In this document: one piece after another, positions 11,106 to 23,639 of the stretch | Layout: each line of letters opens with the position of its first letter | Position numbering within the stretch: position 1 is the first letter of the stretch | Made by a program: the position numbers and the translations under genes | Source of the DNA: Manduca sexta | Taxonomy: Eukaryota > Arthropoda > Insecta > Lepidoptera > Sphingidae | Direction: 5' to 3' | DNA length: 64,000 nt | NCBI RefSeq assembly: GCF_014839805.1 | Contig: NC_051136.1 | Span: 2,852,001-2,916,000, forward strand | The notes under the pieces: generated by a model | Seen by the model: the letters and a program-made list of their open reading frames with translations, nothing else | Database searches by the model: none | Told to the model about the DNA's origin: nothing

Positions 11106-12396
11106 AAGCATACATTAATTCTCTGAACATAAGATTCATATATACGATTACATCACCTACCATCCAATATCTTACAATATACCAAATATATAAACAACAG
11201 ACTATCGCCTTGATCCCAGTTCTATTTTCATCTTCAATATCGAAAGTACGAAATCGAACGGTCCCTTCACAAGATCGCACGTCTTACAAAACCTTCTAAA
11301 TCCGCATGTCAGTATTTTAGTTTCAATTTATGAAGGATTTCGTTATATTTCTAGACATGGCTTGCGGGGATAAAAGTTGTCAAGGAGACGTGTCATTTTA
11401 ATCTGTTGGATTATACGATACATTGTTTCGTATAACATTCCAAGGTTTCCTAACAACGTTAAATGGTGATGGTAATGTATTAGGTTTAGAGCGAAGAGTT
11501 CTTAATGTCCTGTAAATAATGTCGGATTTGATAGAATTTCGTTCTTATTAAATGATCTGTTGATACTATTAGTAATATTCTTGATATTTAGTTAATTGAG
11601 CACTGAAATTGTGATTATGGAGCTACTAACAAAAATAATCATGGATATTGTAATAGAAGGTATTTACGAAAGTCAAGATACGTCGAAAAATCTATGTGAT
11701 GGAATTTTCTATATTAAATATATATTTTGTTATCATGGTTCATAGTAATGAATTTTCTTATATCTATGAATTATGAAAAATAAAGATCATAATATACTTC
11801 CATCATCCACTCAATGTCTATTACCTTCAACAACTCTGGATTTACGCTTTAAAACATTTTCAATAGATAATAAAGATTTACGGCAAAAGCGAATTGATAT
11901 TTTCAGCATAATTCAATACCGACCCGTCATTTACTACCGAAGTGTCAATTTTGCTCATCCAATTAGCGCTGTAATTAAAAGATAGACAATGGCTTTTAGA
12001 TTAAATTTCAATGAAACTAGAATCGCATTACGTCATTAAAACAAATTGAGTTTACTGGGTATTTTTTCAATGGACTTTTAATAAAGAAGAGGATATTTTA
12101 CACTATTTAAAAAGGATTTTTGTTTCGATACTAATAATGGGTCAATTCTCTTAGGCATTTGATGAAATTCCAGTATTTATCAATCTGGAACACATACTAT
12201 GTAATATACTCGAGATTGCGTTAGTGGCCAACACAGTTACATTAATTAGGAATACAGCTAATGTGTGATCTGTCTCAATATATTCAATATCGTTGACATA
12301 TTCTGCTGCAACGGATTACATAATAGACGCATAATCAAACAGATTACTCTCTGGAGATTTTCGCCCAATCCGATATTCATGAATTCTATTTTTCAG

Positions 12397-12464
12397 GAGC
12401 AAATCTGTACATCGCACTCAGCACAGTCTTGCTGCCGGCTCTCGCTCAAATGTTCGCCTCATAA
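12397..12464 (+). CDS. Ig-superfamily surface protein, terminal exon with GPI-type hydrophobic tail
   Basis: The acceptor is ATTTTTCAG|G. With the one base carried over it reads G, then ANLYIALSTVLLPALAQMFA, Ser and stop (TAA at 12462-12464). The tail has about 18 mostly hydrophobic residues, no charged residue after the Lys in the previous exon, and no cytoplasmic extension. This is the usual form of a GPI-anchor signal, with possible attachment residues Ser, Gly or Asn in GSKGAN. A very short transmembrane tail without cytoplasmic residues is the less likely alternative. An AATAAA signal lies 44 bases past the stop. The exon is only 68 bases and was recognised by phase matching and tail composition. 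Confidence 0.78.
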
Positions 12465-12535
12465 AATATGTCGGAAGATAAGAAAGAAGAGAAAATATGA
12501 AACACCTAATAAAACGCGTCTCGTTTGTTGAAGGG
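12465..12535 (+). promoter_or_regulatory. 3' UTR and poly(A) signal of the Ig gene
   Basis: After the TAA the sequence is purine-rich, then contains AATAAA at 12508-12513. A GT-rich stretch (GTCTCGTTTGTTG) follows at once, as expected downstream of a cleavage site. The transcript therefore probably ends near 12525-12540 with a very short 3' UTR. Confidence 0.6.
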
Positions 12536-15525
12536 TAGTTTCCTTTTTTGTGACAAACCTAATATGGCGTGTAGTTGGCATGTGAAAATTGATATTTTTT
12601 TTCTAAATTGTGTTTCAGAATAGAATCAACACCAATGTTAAACACAAGTTGTATGTTGCAACTTAGTTATGTTTGAACTCAGTTTCACGGTTTAGAATTT
12701 AAATTTTAATTATCATAACATTTCGATATAATTGGCAATGCAACATTACTAGGAAATGGAAATTCACAATTTAACTAAATCGACAATTGTGCAAATGTAA
12801 TAAACCGCAATTTAAACGCTGCCAATTTGAGTAACACTGTTTGGACTTTATTTGAAGCGATTAATGGAATCCGTACGGATTAACTGGGTCATTATAGAAA
12901 GCGAATTATACTGCAGTACATAACTTGTTAATAGCTAACGATATTATTTTACTTATCAGTCCACTAACAGATGGAGGTCTTACTCTTTTTTAATTGGCCT
13001 TCATAACCCAACACCGTAGATTAACTGATCTACTATAACCTGGTGAGGTGCTTCTGGACTACTTGAGATGTAACTGGGAGACGAAACATTATTTGATATT
13101 GCACTGGATAATTTTTAGATTTTAAAACAATTTTCTATAATAATTTTCAGTAGGTAATACAAAGAGAGATCCTTAAAAAGCATTAGTAAATTGAATAGAC
13201 CCGGATCCGGTAATTGGATAATAATGATAACATTGTGCTATATTGAGAAAAATCTCGATGCCAAACGGTTTTGATATATTTCTTTCATTTTCTTTTAAAA
13301 TTCTAACTAGTCCACATAATATACGCTTGAATTTTCCACAATAAAAGTTACGTTTGGTGATTCAAATATCTAGGTTTAATGTTTTTAAAACTTCATTGTA
13401 ATATCCAGCTTTGTATTCTTCTATTAATCATGTAAATATCACAACGGATTTTAGTTTAAAATTACGTATAGTCACAACATCCAAAGCGAGCCAATTTTAA
13501 CAACAAATAGGTGTCACAAAAAATGAACAGACACTAAGTTTTATAAATGTCATGCAAATAAAAAAAATAGCTTTATGTGTACTAAATATAAGAGGAAATG
13601 CGTGTTGGAAGCTAATCTTATATAAAATTAGCTATCGAAATGTACAGTATGGGGTTTCACGTTCGAAATTATTTTTCTTAATAAAACCAATGATAGAATA
13701 ATGTGTATATATCTTTCGTGGAAAGAATTTGTACAGACGTTTTGTTGTAGTTGTGTGGTCACGGGCCTAAGATTGTAGTGTGCTGCAAGCAAAACTTTTA
13801 TGGCACATGATAACGATTTCCTTAAAGCTATCAACCTTTTTTGATCGGTGTAGGACTCTACGGTAGATAATTTTTCAGAATACTTTTTAATTAAACTTTT
13901 CATTATTAAAATAAAAAGGTAGGATTTTATTCGTAGAACTCCATTTGACTTATTATATTTCTTTTATTGAGATCAATTGATATTATTTTAATTTACTTTG
14001 ATGTCGCAGCCATACAAGTTTTGCTTTAAATTATTTCGCAAATGTTAATGATTGGACATTTTCAAAAACTATTTTTCAAACGTTCCATTTAGGTAGCACA
14101 TGTATAGTTTATTTTACTAATAAAATATTATATTAATTTGTAAAGCATTTGATGTTTGTCTAGTTTAATAATGTTTATTAATCTAAACTTTGATATACCA
14201 AAATTTAATATATTAACGTATTTATGATTCCAAAAAATAATTATAAATTATTTTATTACATTCCCTATTTAATTTATTTTAATTTCTGCGTTTGAATGGT
14301 AGTTAAAAAATACATTTAAAACTACCTAAATATGATCAAAAAGTCGATATACGTAGACAATGTACAAATAAGTAAATCATAAAAATATCGGTTTTCATTT
14401 TAAATAATTTTGATCGATACACAGAAAATAAACGAGTTTCAAACTGAATACTTATTCGGAGTTAATAATTTTTTTCTTTTAGTCCAAGCAAAGATAATGT
14501 AGTTTCAAATCTAACTTCGTAAGTATTCTAATGGACTCGTAATTTCTAGTCTTGTACAGCTTGATGCTATGATATCGAGGATGTACAAGTACTGGAAATA
14601 AAATAATATGTGTTTACTGTTTTTTTAGCGAATGTCGGTATATTTTGGGTTTCTTGTCACAGTCACTTGATCGTTTGATAACACCCTTAAAAATAAATAT
14701 TAAAAACTCTCTCTTATAAATTCTATTCCTATTTGTTAACTTTCATTTTCGTTCGAAAAGGAAGCGTACCTTTATCAACAGGGTATCAAATTTCTTTCGC
14801 TTTAGATATTCCTTTTAATAAAATTGTGACAATATTGTAAAAAAAACCCTTCGCAAATCTTTCTAAAAGGCTTCGAAATTCTAATAAATTGTAACTTTTT
14901 TGTTGTAAAGTGATAACTTTTTGTCGATCGATGTGTGATTCGTTATGTCTGATTAAGATAGATATGATAAAAATATCTATGTGACTGTTTGAATTCCATT
15001 TGATTATGTCTCTAGACTTTAGAATTCAAGAATTAATATTTAATTATGACTTATGAGCATTATTAATTCATTTGAAGAACTTTATAATAAGCTGGATGGA
15101 ATTAATGCGTTTGAAATTTTCGAAAGCAATTCTTTGTCTTTCCGACTTGACGGTTATACAAGACGGTTAGACTATGTGGTCAAATCATAATCTTTTTTTC
15201 AACACACTTCTAGTTTCTACCCCGTTTCATAACTTGATTGACATTTTGTAGAGCACCAAATGGAACTCACACACGAACGTAGCTATAACAATTAAGGATA
15301 GCCGGTTACGGGCCATGTAAATATTTGTACGAATTATGTTACGTGTAAGTTTATATTTAAAGTTAAGGAGATGTAAAACACTTGCTGTGCATACTGCCGT
15401 TTATGGATAAGATCCAGTCAAGACTTTTATTGTGAGATTTCCTAAAAATAAAATGGATCGTTGTGTAAATTTTGTTTTATTTGACCCTGGTGGATATATT
15501 TGCGAGTCGAAACTGATGCGAGTGG
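12536..15525. other. Gene-free AT-rich stretch
   Basis: No exon or recognisable repeat is seen. A 91-codon minus-strand frame at 13628-13903 starts MKSLIKKYSEKLSTVESYTD. It has no homology I recognise and no nearby poly(A) signal, so it is left uncalled. Confidence 0.4.
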
Positions 15526-15925
15526 CTCCAAACTAGGAAATTTGGCATGGTATGAGAGGCTTATGTCTAGCAGTGGGACTTCACACGGTAATAAAGATTA
15601 CGGGACTTGTTTGTAAGTATATGAAATCTCACTGGATCCAAAATGTTTCAAACAGGTCAGTTTGGGAATCTTCAGGGGAGATCTATGCCCAGCAATGGGA
15701 CTTTACAAGAGGAGGATGATGATGAGATTTTTATAAATATAATAAAATTTTACTGAATGCAGGCAGCTTCTTACGGGTGGGTTCGGAAATGTTTAGGCCT
15801 ATGTGCAGCAGTGCATTTCATGGAGAAATAGGCCCAGGTCATGAGTTTGAAGATATACAGGTAAAGTAGATGACCCTGTTGCATCTATCCTTACCCCTTT
15901 GGGGATAAAACGTGATGTATCTTAT
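15526..15925 (+). repeat. Cluster of SINE/LINE tail fragments
   Basis: Three short relics share the pattern GGC-TATG-C-AGCAGTGGGA (near 15560, 15685 and 15800), the tail of family F. They are followed by a family B tail (ATCCTTACCCCTTTGGGGAT, AAACGTGATG) near 15885. All are truncated. Confidence 0.5.
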
Positions 15926-16004
15926 TCTTACTGCTTCTTACCTACTATTAGCTTGTGGTAATGTTGAGATATTTTTATGTTTGTTATATGTAAATGCAGA
16001 AACA

Positions 16005-16255
16005 ACGGAACGGATTTGGATGAAATTTAGCACTTGGTAGACTATATTTTAGGATACATATTACGTAGGCTGCCTTTTATCACGGTGATCTGTTTCTGTG
16101 GGAAATAATATAATTATTTAATCTGATTTTTTTTTTGATTTTTTTAAATGATGTCGCAGGCGTTGTGCAGTATCTTATGTAATATTTTAAGGACTATTGT
16201 AGCGCAAAAATCTATTTAAACGCGCGAAACCGCGAGTAACTCCTAGTACAACATA
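16005..16255 (+). repeat. RTE-like LINE tail, degraded
   Basis: CGGAACGGATTTGGATGAAA, then TTTAGCAC, and after an AT-rich interruption GCGAAACCGCGAGTAACTCC, then TAGTA. This is the usual start and end of the family with a decayed middle. Confidence 0.45.
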
Positions 16256-17601
16256 AATAAGGTTCTTAGTTTATTGACCTTTGAAAACGTGTTAAATTAC
16301 ATTTAATTATTATGTGTTATACAAGATTTCGTGTTCCAACGAAGTTTAAAGCTAGGGCGATGACCTATCAGTGAATAGTTTGGCTTTCAACGTGTGCTGC
16401 GAACTGAAACAAATCTAAGAAGTCAGATTATATAAAACGTGTCAATGACCTTTTGGTATTTGCTTACTTTCAGAAATATTAACCACATAACCACGCCAGT
16501 TATTACTACATCTAATTATAAACCTTATCACTATTGATAATTGGATTTGAAATATGTTTTTATCATTTCATTACGTATGCCTTTGCTACATATATCATTA
16601 GTTACGACTTTGCTTCGTAATATATATAAATCTATAACTGATATCTTTACATATCAAGTACCATAAGAAATAATCACGTTATTAATCCAAATTATCTCCT
16701 CAAGGAGCAAACAATTTTATAACTTATATAGCGAATCTGAATACAAAAAAGGCCATAAAGTTGCGTCATTCAGCACCTCCAACATTCCTTAAACCATTAA
16801 CCTCAACTTTGTTACTGTTAATGCTTCCTCCCCCTGAAATTCGAACCTAAAGGAGGGTTAATAATATCTCGTTTAAAATATTCCAGAATTTTTGTCAACG
16901 ACCTCTTTGTTGGATGTAATTTTGTTTTTTTTTGCTTTGATAAAAGTGCGTGTTTGGTTACCTGTAACTTTAAACAGGTCAACTCAAAATTGGGCCACGT
17001 TTTATTAAAAAGTTTGCGAGGCCTCCGAAGCCTTGATTATTAAATTTTCAGAAACGTTATTTGTAATCTTGTTTTTTCGTCACAGATGATGTTGATATCG
17101 AAATAATGATTGATAGGGATGCAATGTGTTCCACATTTTTTTTACAGCAACGGACCGTCCTATTGTTTGCTTTGTTGATGTTTTGAAAAAAATGAAGGGA
17201 ATGCGAGAGGAATTTAATGAAAAAGGATTTTGGAATATTGAATTGAAGTAAAACCCGATGAAAATAAATTTTATTGTGGCTTATATTATTTCATAGAAAG
17301 AGATTTTTCGAATATGTACATTATATTTTATCGGAGTGCGTGCGGAATTAATTAATAACTAATTCTCATGATTTAGGTTTCAATGGGCATCACAAATAGT
17401 TTTGTGTCGGTTCCTACGTCTAGGGGCAATAAAATATGTTGACATAGTGAAAAGAGAGTGAACATCCATGAAAGTCGACATGTGGTGCGACATAGTCGAG
17501 AAATTACGACTAAGCTCCTTAAATAAATATTTAAAATACATATTTTTCCAAACCTAGATATTTTAGTCGCAATTAATCAACATTTCGCAATTTAATATTA
17601 A

Positions 17602-17903
17602 TAATAATATCAGCCTTGCGTTATATATTGTCCCACTGCTGGGCACGGGCCTCCTCTAATACTGAAAGGGATTAGGCGTTAGTCCACCACGCTGGCCTAG
17701 TACGGATACCAATCCGTTGGAAGTCTACCAGGACTTCACACAACCTCGAATTCCTATTGAGACCTTCTCAGGTATGCAGGTTTTCTCACGATGTTTCCTT
17801 CACCGTTAAAGTAAGCCGCAATTCACAAAATATATGTCCTTGGGATTCGAACCTGCGGATATGTGTCTCGGCAGTCCGTTCTACAACCAACTAAGCTATC
17901 GCT
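17602..17903 (-). mobile_element. tRNA-derived SINE, family A, near full length
   Basis: On the minus strand it starts near an A-box-like TAGCTTAGTTGG and has a good B-box (GGTTCGAATCCC region at about 17845-17858). It contains the TCACGATGTTTCCTTCACCG block (reverse orientation) and ends at the complement of ATAATATCAGCC. Confidence 0.85.
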
Positions 17904-18369
17904 GATATAGCAATTCGATTCTGTATAATTCTAATCAAGATTCACGAACTTTTTTAATACCGGATTAATTAATTAATAAATGCAGTAATCAGTCAAACTC
18001 AGCCTATTCCGAATTAGAAAACATTTTCACGAGCATTAGACGATTCCCACGTTTCGGACTTTAGCTATGAATAATATATTTACTTCGTACGGGCGCAAAC
18101 AAAATTACCCGACTAAATTATTGAACACATCACTTCGGCCGCGGGTTAGGGAATAAATCGACTTCGTTACTTATTTGCGTTATATATGCTGACCGCGAGG
18201 GATTCGGCCCGGACGATTTTGGAGATATGTTTTTGTTTATTTTTGTGCAAGTGGTGGGACTGTGGCCTAATTTTTGATAACTTGTATGTTATTGCTAGCT
18301 TCTGCATGTGGCTTTGCTTGCGAAGTCCGTTCTCAGGATAAAAGTAGGTTAAAGCACTTTATTATATTC

Positions 18370-18610
18370 TAGCTGTTTTTTTTTGGCACATGCACGGGAA
18401 AGTGACCCCGCTACACCTGATGCTAAGTGGAGGGGGGTCCGATAGAATCTCGACTGACGAGTGATGATTACCCCTTGGCAGTCGACATAATTATGCCGGT
18501 CTGTTGGAACCGGATATACACAGGTTGATCCCAGAACGCGACACACTTATATGGGCCAATATGGCGAGTTTTAACACCTTGTGGACGGTGGTCGCTATTC
18601 GGACGGATAT
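18370..18610 (-). repeat. Poly(A)-tailed retroposon, family E (minus strand)
   Basis: Begins with a T-run and GGCACATGCACGGGAAAGTG (the reverse of a poly(A)-ended 3' tail). It continues through CGACTGACGAGTGATGATTA, GTCGACATAATTATGCCGGT, TTGGAACCGGATATACACAG and GCGACACACTTATATGGGCC. The 65-codon minus-strand frame here belongs to the repeat. Confidence 0.7.
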
Positions 18611-19177
18611 AAAATATAACCTAACACCAGCAAACTTAACTTATTAATAAGTCAGTCAGTCTTATCAAGTCACTTTGTTATTTTCACCATAAAAGTATAA
18701 GCTAGGTAAAGTATGAATGTTATTCCAGTTCAATGTATCAAAGCAAAAGTTTCAGTTAACTTTGTGGAAATATTGTCTTTCCCCTAAGTAATAAAGAGCA
18801 TATTATATTGACCTCCGACTTTTGTTATTGTCGTTTCGTTTTCGTCTGTGGGTTTCATACACGAGATTTCTTGTATAGACAAAGCTATTTAGAGTTTCTG
18901 TCTACTTCTTTTCTGTCTTTCTTGTCTGGTGGGAATTAGTAATAAAGTTTCGGCGGAATCTAAACCATGTCTCGCATTTTAAAAGGTTCAAATTCTTATA
19001 ATTTTACTACATTTTAGTCTGTTTTTATATCTAGTACTTAGTAAGTCAAACCGTTTAAGAATTATATTATGAAAAGTATCTCAAAATAGCCGCTATAATT
19101 ATGCCGGCTACCGGCCTACTTAATTTCGTAACAAACACGTGTGTGGTTATTGGATTCACAATAGACAGGCTTTTAAA

Positions 19178-19295
19178 TACGCCGGCATAATTATGTCAAC
19201 TGGCAAGGGGTAATCGTCTCTTATCAGTCAACTCTATATAGACAGTAGTCCACTTATCATCGGTGTGATGAGGTTACTTTGCTCGTATAAAATAA
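19178..19295 (+). repeat. Retroposon family E fragment
   Basis: GCCGGCATAATTATGTCAAC, GGCAAGGGGTAATCGTCTCT, then CCACTTATCATCGGTGTGAT, and GCTCGTATAAAATA. This is the 3' part of the family seen in opposite orientation at 18370. Confidence 0.6.
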
Positions 19296-19674
19296 TAATC
19301 ACAGATTCGATACCTAGGCATAGCGAAATAAATTACTTTTCACGCATTAAACTCAATTCCGATATAAATAAAGATTCATTGCACTTACTAAAAGGATTAT
19401 TGCCTAAAATATCTATTATAAACATTAACAGTAGCTTAGCAAAAGGAACTACTACAAATCGATGTCTCAGCACAATATACATAAGGTTATGCCCTAGTCT
19501 AGTTTCCTTACAACCCGTCATAATCTGAAGATGACAGCCTCATGTGCGGCCATGTTGATTACGGGCTTAAGGAAACGTTTACTCACGTGTGTGTATTCAT
19601 TATAGATTTAGATTCTTCGTAATCCTAAGCTAGAGATATTTACTGTGTAAGTAATAAGAGTTACTAGGAGATAA

Positions 19675-19915
19675 TGATTTGTTATGTTTACGCGAATGTT
19701 AGACATTAAAATAAAACTAATTTATCGATTTTATTGCGGTTTTTATATTATAATTTTCTCCCGACGTTTCGAAGACTGCAGCTTTCATGGTCACGGGGCG
19801 GTCTGTTGGTCATCCGAAAAGTCAAAGTTCCAATGCCTACCTATATTTTACAATTCTTGCTTTTTGTAGTCCGATCTACGCAGAATGAGGTCACAGTGTC
19901 TTGAAGTGTGGCAGC
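19675..19915 (+). mobile_element. MITE family M, long copy
   Basis: Contains the terminal block GTTTACGCGAATGTTAGACA, the TATCGATTTTATTGCGG and CCGACGTTTCGAAGAC cores, GTCATCCGAAAAGTCAAAGT, and the distal block CCGATCTACGCAGAATGAGG, then CACAGTGTCTTGAA. The right inverted terminus is missing where SINE A follows. Confidence 0.75.
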
Positions 19916-19934
19916 CGTTCACTCAGACAAATGG

Positions 19935-20190
19935 TCAGATATTTTGGCCGACACGAATGTACGCAGGTTCAAAACCCAGGGCCACGCACCTTTGACTGTT
20001 ATAAAGTTATGTAAGTATTCTTTGTGAATTATCGCTTGGGTAACTGTGAAGTAAAACAGAATGAGGAAACCTGCATACATCAGAAGTCTTCCATAAAAAA
20101 TTTGAGGTATATGTCCGTATTAAGCTAACATGGTGGACTAAGATGCAATGCCTCTCAGTATGTTAAACAGGGCTGATATTATTATTATTA
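19935..20190 (+). mobile_element. tRNA-derived SINE, family A
   Basis: GACACGAATGTACGCAGGTT, then CAAAACCC (B-box), TATTCTTTGTGAATTATCGC, GAGGAAACCTGCATACATCA and terminal CAGGGCTGATATTATTATTA. The head is eroded and lies directly against the MITE M copy at 19675. Confidence 0.8.
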
Positions 20191-20492
20191 ACCAACACCC
20201 TTTGACGAACAGATAACATCTCTAATCGTCACATAAGATGTATACCCATTAAATTAAGTTATACAAACCACGTATCAGTGGATAGTAATATTTCAACACC
20301 AGTTAAACGTAATCCTTTGGGAGCAAATAAGCCCCTTTCATACAACTGCACGCCGTTCGGAATGCAATGGACATCGGCGGGTTTTGAGGATTAGCTGTCT
20401 AATGGATGCGTCAGGTCGACACGGGGTTTAGGTTTGAATCCTAGTATTCGTTAGTTAACATGTATATGAGCGACTTTGTTATTGATTAACAA

Positions 20493-20891
20493 GGGTCAAT
20501 TTGACATTGCGTTACTATGAATCCACATAATTATCTACTTGGCAATAATACTTTACAACAAGGTACTTGGGCCGTAGATGTAAAATAAAAAAGTGTAAGA
20601 TTCGAACAAAATAAATATTAATAGAAAGTAATTTTAATTTTACGTGACCTAATGCCACTTCTTATACTCTAAGAGAATTCGTCGCAGCGGCAACATCATA
20701 CATTCAGTCAGAAATATATTCATGCACACGCCATATTCGCATTAAACTACAAAATGATCAAAAAATAAAAAAAACTAAAACCGGGATTCTTGGTGAAAAT
20801 ATTCGTTATTAAGGGTGATTTTTGATACAATGTCACCAAAGGTGAAGACGAGTATGTGGTATCATTCAGTAACGCAATGTCAAAATGGCCC
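20493..20891. mobile_element. 399-bp MITE-like element with 24-bp inverted ends
   Basis: GGGTCAATTTGACATTGCGT, then TACT on the left, is mirrored by AGTAACGCAATGTCAAAATG, then GCCC on the right, with two mismatches. It is AT-rich inside. The 81-codon minus-strand frame at 20747-20992 crosses its right edge and is not called. Confidence 0.55.
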
Positions 20892-21219
20892 GTATAGGTT
20901 AAATAATATGGTTCATATTTCTTATTTTCAACCAGTTTCAAAAAAATGACGAGGACAAATGAAAATGCTAGGTAAGATAAATAAATTAACAAATGTGTGA
21001 AAAAAATGTTTTATTTTAATTAGTCACCGACTCTCAATTTGGTATCCAGTATATATCTGTTATGTTAAATTCTTTTTTTGGTTTTTAGTGGTTTTTTGAA
21101 GGCGGTTTAATTGTTTGTTGAGATTTTTTTATATTACTTACTTTATGCAGTAATTATTACTTAGTGAAAGATTATTTTATCAATGTTCATAAGTCGGATG
21201 AAATATCTTATTAGACATA

Positions 21220-21400
21220 CAATTTGCCCTATTGGTCTATTTGAAGCGGAGTGGGCGTTCTGAGTTCGATTTCCAAGTACGGAACTACTATATATTGTAC
21301 GTATTTTTAAGACAAACATACCTAATTGTCCAGAATTAAAAGTCCCCTAATATGGCGATAGATCCCTCATCTATCACATCACGGGACGAATATCAGTCAT
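21220..21400 (+). mobile_element. tRNA-derived SINE, family B, diverged
   Basis: tRNA-like head ATTGGTCTATTTGAAGCGG, B-box GAGTTCGATTTCC, then CCCTCATCTATCACATCACG and GGACGAATATCA. The block order is that of 42364-42615. Confidence 0.6.
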
Positions 21401-21877
21401 ACTAGCATGGGACTATAATAGGTACATTAGTTACTTTTTTAAATATCGTCAAACCGTCCTAACTCTGCCTAACCCTCCAGAAACAGAACCGTGAACTTAT
21501 GCCGGCTTAACGCGGTTATCTGAACTGGTATAAGCTGATTACTTCAGTCCATTAATCGATATGTGAAATGCATTTATCAAAAGCTCAACACGCGAGCTTA
21601 TTGGCATGATCTGGTTTCAATACATTCTATTTGAAACTAAGCCGTGTTTACTACTCGATTCTATATTCAATTTTATGAACTTATAAGATACGCTGTAGTG
21701 CATTCTAAATTTTTACGTGGAAGTGTTATTCAATAACGTATTTTTAACTTTACCTTATTTGTTGCACTAATTTCATTATATAGTTCACATGATTTAACAT
21801 CGTGTATAGTAAAAAAAAAAAAAAACCCGAGAGATAAATGAAAGGGGACGAGGAATTATCGTCTTTTCTAATATTTA

Positions 21878-21955
21878 ATGATTGCTTATATTTACGCGAA
21901 TGTTAGACATTAAAATTAAACTTTTTTTCGAATTTTATTGCGGTTTTAATATTTT
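21878..21955 (+). mobile_element. MITE family M, left-end fragment
   Basis: TTACGCGAATGTTAGACATT, then AAAATTAAAC, TTCGAATTTTATTGCGGTTT. Only the first 80 or so bases of the family remain. Confidence 0.65.
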
Positions 21956-22599
21956 TCAAATATTTACCAACGTGTAGTATAAGTATGTCCATTTTTACAA
22001 AATAAATGTAAATTGTTATACGATGTTGTAAAAGTAATCCAGTAACACTTCTAAATTATTATATTTGAATTCATATTTAATAATAGATCTGTTTAAGCGA
22101 TAACGGATTTTTGAGATTTGAGAATTTGATAGTTAAAGAGCGATAATTTTATATATTTGAGTGTTACCGCTAAGCGATGGCCTAATCGCGTGCCGCTTTC
22201 ATTAGTTCAAATGGAATTTCATCTGTCACGTTATTTAAAATGTTTTAATCAATTATAGCAAAAACCACTTCTGTAAAAAAGGTAATATGGAATAAGGAAG
22301 AGATGTGGTCTACTTAATATTGACTAGAAAATAAAAAAAAACAATAGGCGAAGGGCTGTTAACAATGCATACGATGTCTGGAAATACTATTCGAAAAGAT
22401 TAAAATCTAATCACCTGTGCTGGCGATATATCGATGTGAATGGACCTAGGATAATGGGTTACCACAAACCTTCATAATTATAAGAAGTAACAGAACTTAA
22501 TTTATATTTGTGAGTATGTCGTTTTTAAACTGGTACATTTTGTAATTGTCATACATTTGTTTATTATTACTCCTATTATGTGTTTTTCACTTTCTTTTA

Positions 22600-23065
22600 T
22601 TATGCATCTGCCTCCGTTCTCTCTACACCACCCCAAGGTAGACTGGGAGAGAATGCCCATGGCATTAAGTCCGCCTGTATACTATGTGTACCTAAAAGTG
22701 TAAATAAAAAAAAAAAAAACTTTGTCCAACAGTTGATACATATTTCGATATATCTTAACAATACAATCAGGAAATAAATAAAAAAAATGACACGCAAAAA
22801 ACAAAATGTAACCGATACAGAAATTTGAAACAAATACTCTCAATAACCAATACGTAGGGATCCTCATGCCACCGTCAATAACAGAAACTTGTTTATGAAT
22901 GAGGAATATTTCAAATCCAACTGATAGGCCGGCCACTTGTGATTCAAGAGACGCGCTCGGTACGTGAGCATAGCTTACCCACTCACCTGCCTCCAAAGAT
23001 CTAGGATAGTAACTCGTTTGCTTCTGTCTTTTAGAATCGAAGCGTGTGGGTATGTGACAAAATAA
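22600..23065. repeat. LINE 3'-tail sequences
   Basis: At 22620-22712, CACCCCAAGGTAGACTGGGA, then GAGAATGCCCATGGCATTAA, GTCCGCC and a poly(A) run make a typical LINE tail on the plus strand. The adjoining 22840-23060 block (minus strand: TGACGGTGGCATGAGGATCC, CTACGTATTGGTTATTGAGA) also looks like dispersed retroelement sequence, on general resemblance only. The 132-codon minus-strand frame at 22682-23080 spans both and includes a T/K-rich run, so it is not called. Confidence 0.4.
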
Positions 23066-23289
23066 AGTAACTAGATTCAATTTTATTATTAACTAAATTT
23101 TGCTCGCTGCTTGGATCACGTGGAAAGCTGTTCTTGCTAGCAAGTCTTTAAAACACCCCAGCGCCATCTATCCCTAACATCAAGTTTAAAAATCCCATTA
23201 GTCACGAAAAAGCCGTTCCTGCTAGCAAAACACAATAGCGCCATCTGTTCAAAACATCAAGTTTAAAAATTCTATTATTTCTCATGGGA

Positions 23290-23455
23290 GTAAATTACCA
23301 AAGTGAAAAAGGGGCCATATGTTAATTCAGGATATGGTCTAACCGTGTAGCAAATTTCATACAAATCCGTTTAGCTGTTTCTGAGTTTACTTCTAACAAA
23401 CATCTAAACATTTTGACAAACTTTCGCGTTTATAATATTACTAAGATTTATATAT
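23290..23455 (-). repeat. RTE-like LINE tail fragment, minus strand
   Basis: AAATTTCATACAAATCCGTT, then TAGCTGTTTCTGAGTTTACT and GTTTATAATATTACTAAGAT form the reverse complement of the family start. Confidence 0.5.
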
Positions 23456-23639
23456 CTAAAGTTTTGATTCCCAAAAATGTTAAGGGAAACCTATAATAAG
23501 CACTTTATGTCGCTGATGGTTACAATTAGAAAGTTATTTTTTGTTTTCTGCCTTGATCAGTGTATGACTTCGAACTATAGCATTATGGAAAAAATTTACT
23601 GCAAAAAATATAAATAAATTGTTTTTGTTATAACTTATC

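Noticed and set aside
10987..11280. 97-codon minus-strand open frame
   Set aside because: It overlaps dispersed repeat family G (also at 62176) and has no start context, splice sites or recognised domain.
13628..13903. 91-codon Lys/Ser-rich minus-strand frame
   Set aside because: No recognised family, no poly(A) signal nearby and no compositional contrast with its surroundings.
22682..23080. 132-codon minus-strand open frame, one of the longest in the window
   Set aside because: It runs through LINE 3'-tail sequence and a poly(T)/AT-rich end, and its hydrophobic C-terminus is a translated A-run on the other strand.
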